Source: Paenibacillus plantarum
GTDB lineage: Bacteria; Bacillota; Bacilli; Paenibacillales; NBRC-103111
Reading direction: 5' to 3'
Assembly: GCF_013141695.1 (NCBI RefSeq)
Contig: NZ_WHNY01000072.1
Location: forward strand, 1 to 64,000
Length of the DNA stretch: 64,000 bases
The translations under genes were made by a program, and so were the position numbers. Of this stretch, positions 62,680 to 64,000 are shown in pieces. The notes under the pieces were generated by a model. That model was not told the origin of the DNA. It saw nothing but the letters and a program-made list of their open reading frames with translations, and made no database searches. Each line of letters opens with the position of its first letter. Within the stretch, counting starts at the first letter, position 1.

Positions 62680-64000
62680 TTATACATGATCATCTTCATC
62701 ATACAACCTTTTGGTATCAACTTCGACACGATTTCTTCCACCTGACTTTGCGCGATACAGCGCATGGTCTGCCCTAGACACCATATCTTCCAGCACCATC
62801 GTTCCGTATTCCAACGTCGGTGAGTATTCGGCGACTCCGATGCTTGCGGTTATTTTGACCGTTAACGGCTCTTTGCTATAAGGTTCATCTATTAAAATAT
62901 TTCGTAATTCCTCAGCTACTGCAGTGCTCTCTTGCGCATCCTTCCGCAGTAATAACAGAATGAACTCTTCGCCGCCATACCTTGCCACAATCGCATCCTC
63001 TCCCGCATACCGTCTTAGGATACTTGCGACATGATGGAGAACACCGTCACCGACCAAGTGACCATACGTGTCATTAATTTTCTTAAAATGATCAATATCC
63101 ATCATCAAGACAGAGCAGGTCTGTCCGGAGTAAATACACGACTGCAATTGCTTATTGCCTTCTAGCATCATATAGCGTCGATTATGGACATCTGTCAATT
63201 GATCCATCCATGCCGAATGTTCTAATAACGAAATGTTAGACTTCAACCGATCGGACATGAGATTGAAGGTAGCCACTAATTGTCGCAGCTCCACAGGAGC
63301 ATTTCTAATTTTATCCACATTGATCTGGTAATCGTAATTCCCCTTCTGAATGATCTTCGTGGCACGCAGCAAATAACGAATCGGCCGCTCCATCTTGGAA
63401 GCAATCATCACTGCAGCCGCGACACTGAGAAGCAGTGCGATCAAGGAAATGATAATAATCGTTATACTTAATTCATTTAGCTTTCTAAAAATTTCTTTCT
63501 GAGTAATTTCCCCAACAACAAGCCAGTTTTTCCCCTGGGACCATTGGTATTGACCATACACGCTCTCCCCTCGGAAGCCTTTATACGCACTATAATCCGT
63601 ACTACTCGACAAGGCACGATGATAGATTTCCGATGCCACACTTTGGGTAATTGCACCATTATCCGTGCGGTTAGAGGCCGTTACAATATTGCCTTCTGAA
63701 TCCAGCACATAGACTTCACCTGTGTCCCCGAAGCTAAGCTGAGCCATCAATTTATTCAACATTTCAAGTGTAATAATCCCCAGCACAATCCCCTTGAATT
63801 CACCTTGATCGCCTAGTACTGGAGAAGAGAATGTAATAACAGGTGCTCCATTATCTTTCGACATCACGACACCCGAAACAACGCTTTTCTTTTCCTTCCC
63901 GAGCCTGTAATACTGACGATCGCCCACATAAATCGAAGTCGTATCTGTGCGAATGTTACCATCCGGCTCAACGAAAGTAATCGATAAAAATTCCGAATTC
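62680..64000 (-). CDS. Membrane diguanylate cyclase with Cache sensor (5' end outside window)
   Basis: C-terminal 440 residues of a larger protein whose frame stays open to the window edge. The visible part has the end of an extracellular double-Cache domain (GDTGEVYVLDSEGNIVTASN), a membrane span, HAMP, and a GGDEF domain with active-site GGEEF (ARYGGEEF) and DIDHFKKINDTYGH. The GGEEF motif is intact, so synthesis of cyclic di-GMP is expected; no RxxD inhibitory site is seen at the usual position. Sensor ligand unknown. Confidence 0.92.
   Translation of the reverse strand, partial: NSEFLSITFVEPDGNIRTDTTSIYVGDRQYYRLGKEKKSVVSGVVMSKDNGAPVITFSSPVLGDQGEFKGIVLGIITLEMLNKLMAQLSFGDTGEVYVLDSEGNIVTASNRTDNGAITQSVASEIYHRALSSSTDYSAYKGFRGESVYGQYQWSQGKNWLVVGEITQKEIFRKLNELSITIIIISLIALLLSVAAAVMIASKMERPIRYLLRATKIIQKGNYDYQINVDKIRNAPVELRQLVATFNLMSDRLKSNISLLEHSAWMDQLTDVHNRRYMMLEGNKQLQSCIYSGQTCSVLMMDIDHFKKINDTYGHLVGDGVLHHVASILRRYAGEDAIVARYGGEEFILLLLRKDAQESTAVAEELRNILIDEPYSKEPLTVKITASIGVAEYSPTLEYGTMVLEDMVSRADHALYRAKSGGRNRVEVDTKRLYDEDDHV

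Overview
The window looks like a chromosomal segment of a Paenibacillus-type, spore-forming Firmicute. It carries a gerA-type spore germination operon, a YjcZ-like small sporulation protein, several S-layer-homology (SLH) surface proteins, a LutABC lactate operon, YesM/YesN-type two-component systems and many AraC regulators, with Bacillus-like ribosome binding sites and rho-independent terminators. I saw no rRNA, tRNA, phage, transposase or CRISPR array.

Layout. 0-10 kb: malate:quinone oxidoreductase (mqo), a small doubtful ORF, a gerA/B/C operon, lutA-lutB-lutC with a FadR-type regulator, and a DUF4177 protein. 10-17 kb: a LytS-like kinase with a LuxR-type response regulator, then a 1626-aa SLH/Ig/RCC1 surface protein. 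17-22 kb: an AraC regulator, two Gfo/Idh/MocA dehydrogenases, a decayed LysR gene and a NUDIX hydrolase. 22-27 kb: metE-glyA behind a LysR regulator. 27-40 kb: a cobalamin locus. 40-50 kb: small sporulation protein, MBL-fold hydrolase, thioredoxin-like protein, DedA, LysR, a GC-rich HPP protein, a membrane cupredoxin, and an OmpR two-component system followed by an MMPL exporter. 50-61 kb: a GH4 glycosidase with an AraC activator, then a sugar ABC transporter divergent from a sulfatase-YesM-YesN operon. 61-64 kb: Dabb protein, NAD(P)-binding protein and a truncated diguanylate cyclase.

The most interesting part is 27.2-40.0 kb. Two AdoCbl riboswitches, each followed by an intrinsic terminator, face each other across about 12.8 kb. 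The left one drives an operon for an alpha6/alpha6-barrel SLH protein, a membrane-anchored DUF4430 (transcobalamin-like C-terminal) protein, an EcfT protein, and an 826-aa fusion of two EcfA ATPases with an S-component-like membrane domain. The right one drives a 2046-aa surface protein with four DUF4430-type domains, one alpha6/alpha6 barrel and three SLH motifs. These are the two folds of animal transcobalamin/intrinsic factor, so I infer a cell-surface cobalamin capture system feeding an ECF importer. It sits beside metE, the B12-independent methionine synthase.

Several intergenic regions hold dispersed repeat families of short hairpin-like units about 50 bp apart, often two direct copies followed by two inverted copies. 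These are reported separately below.
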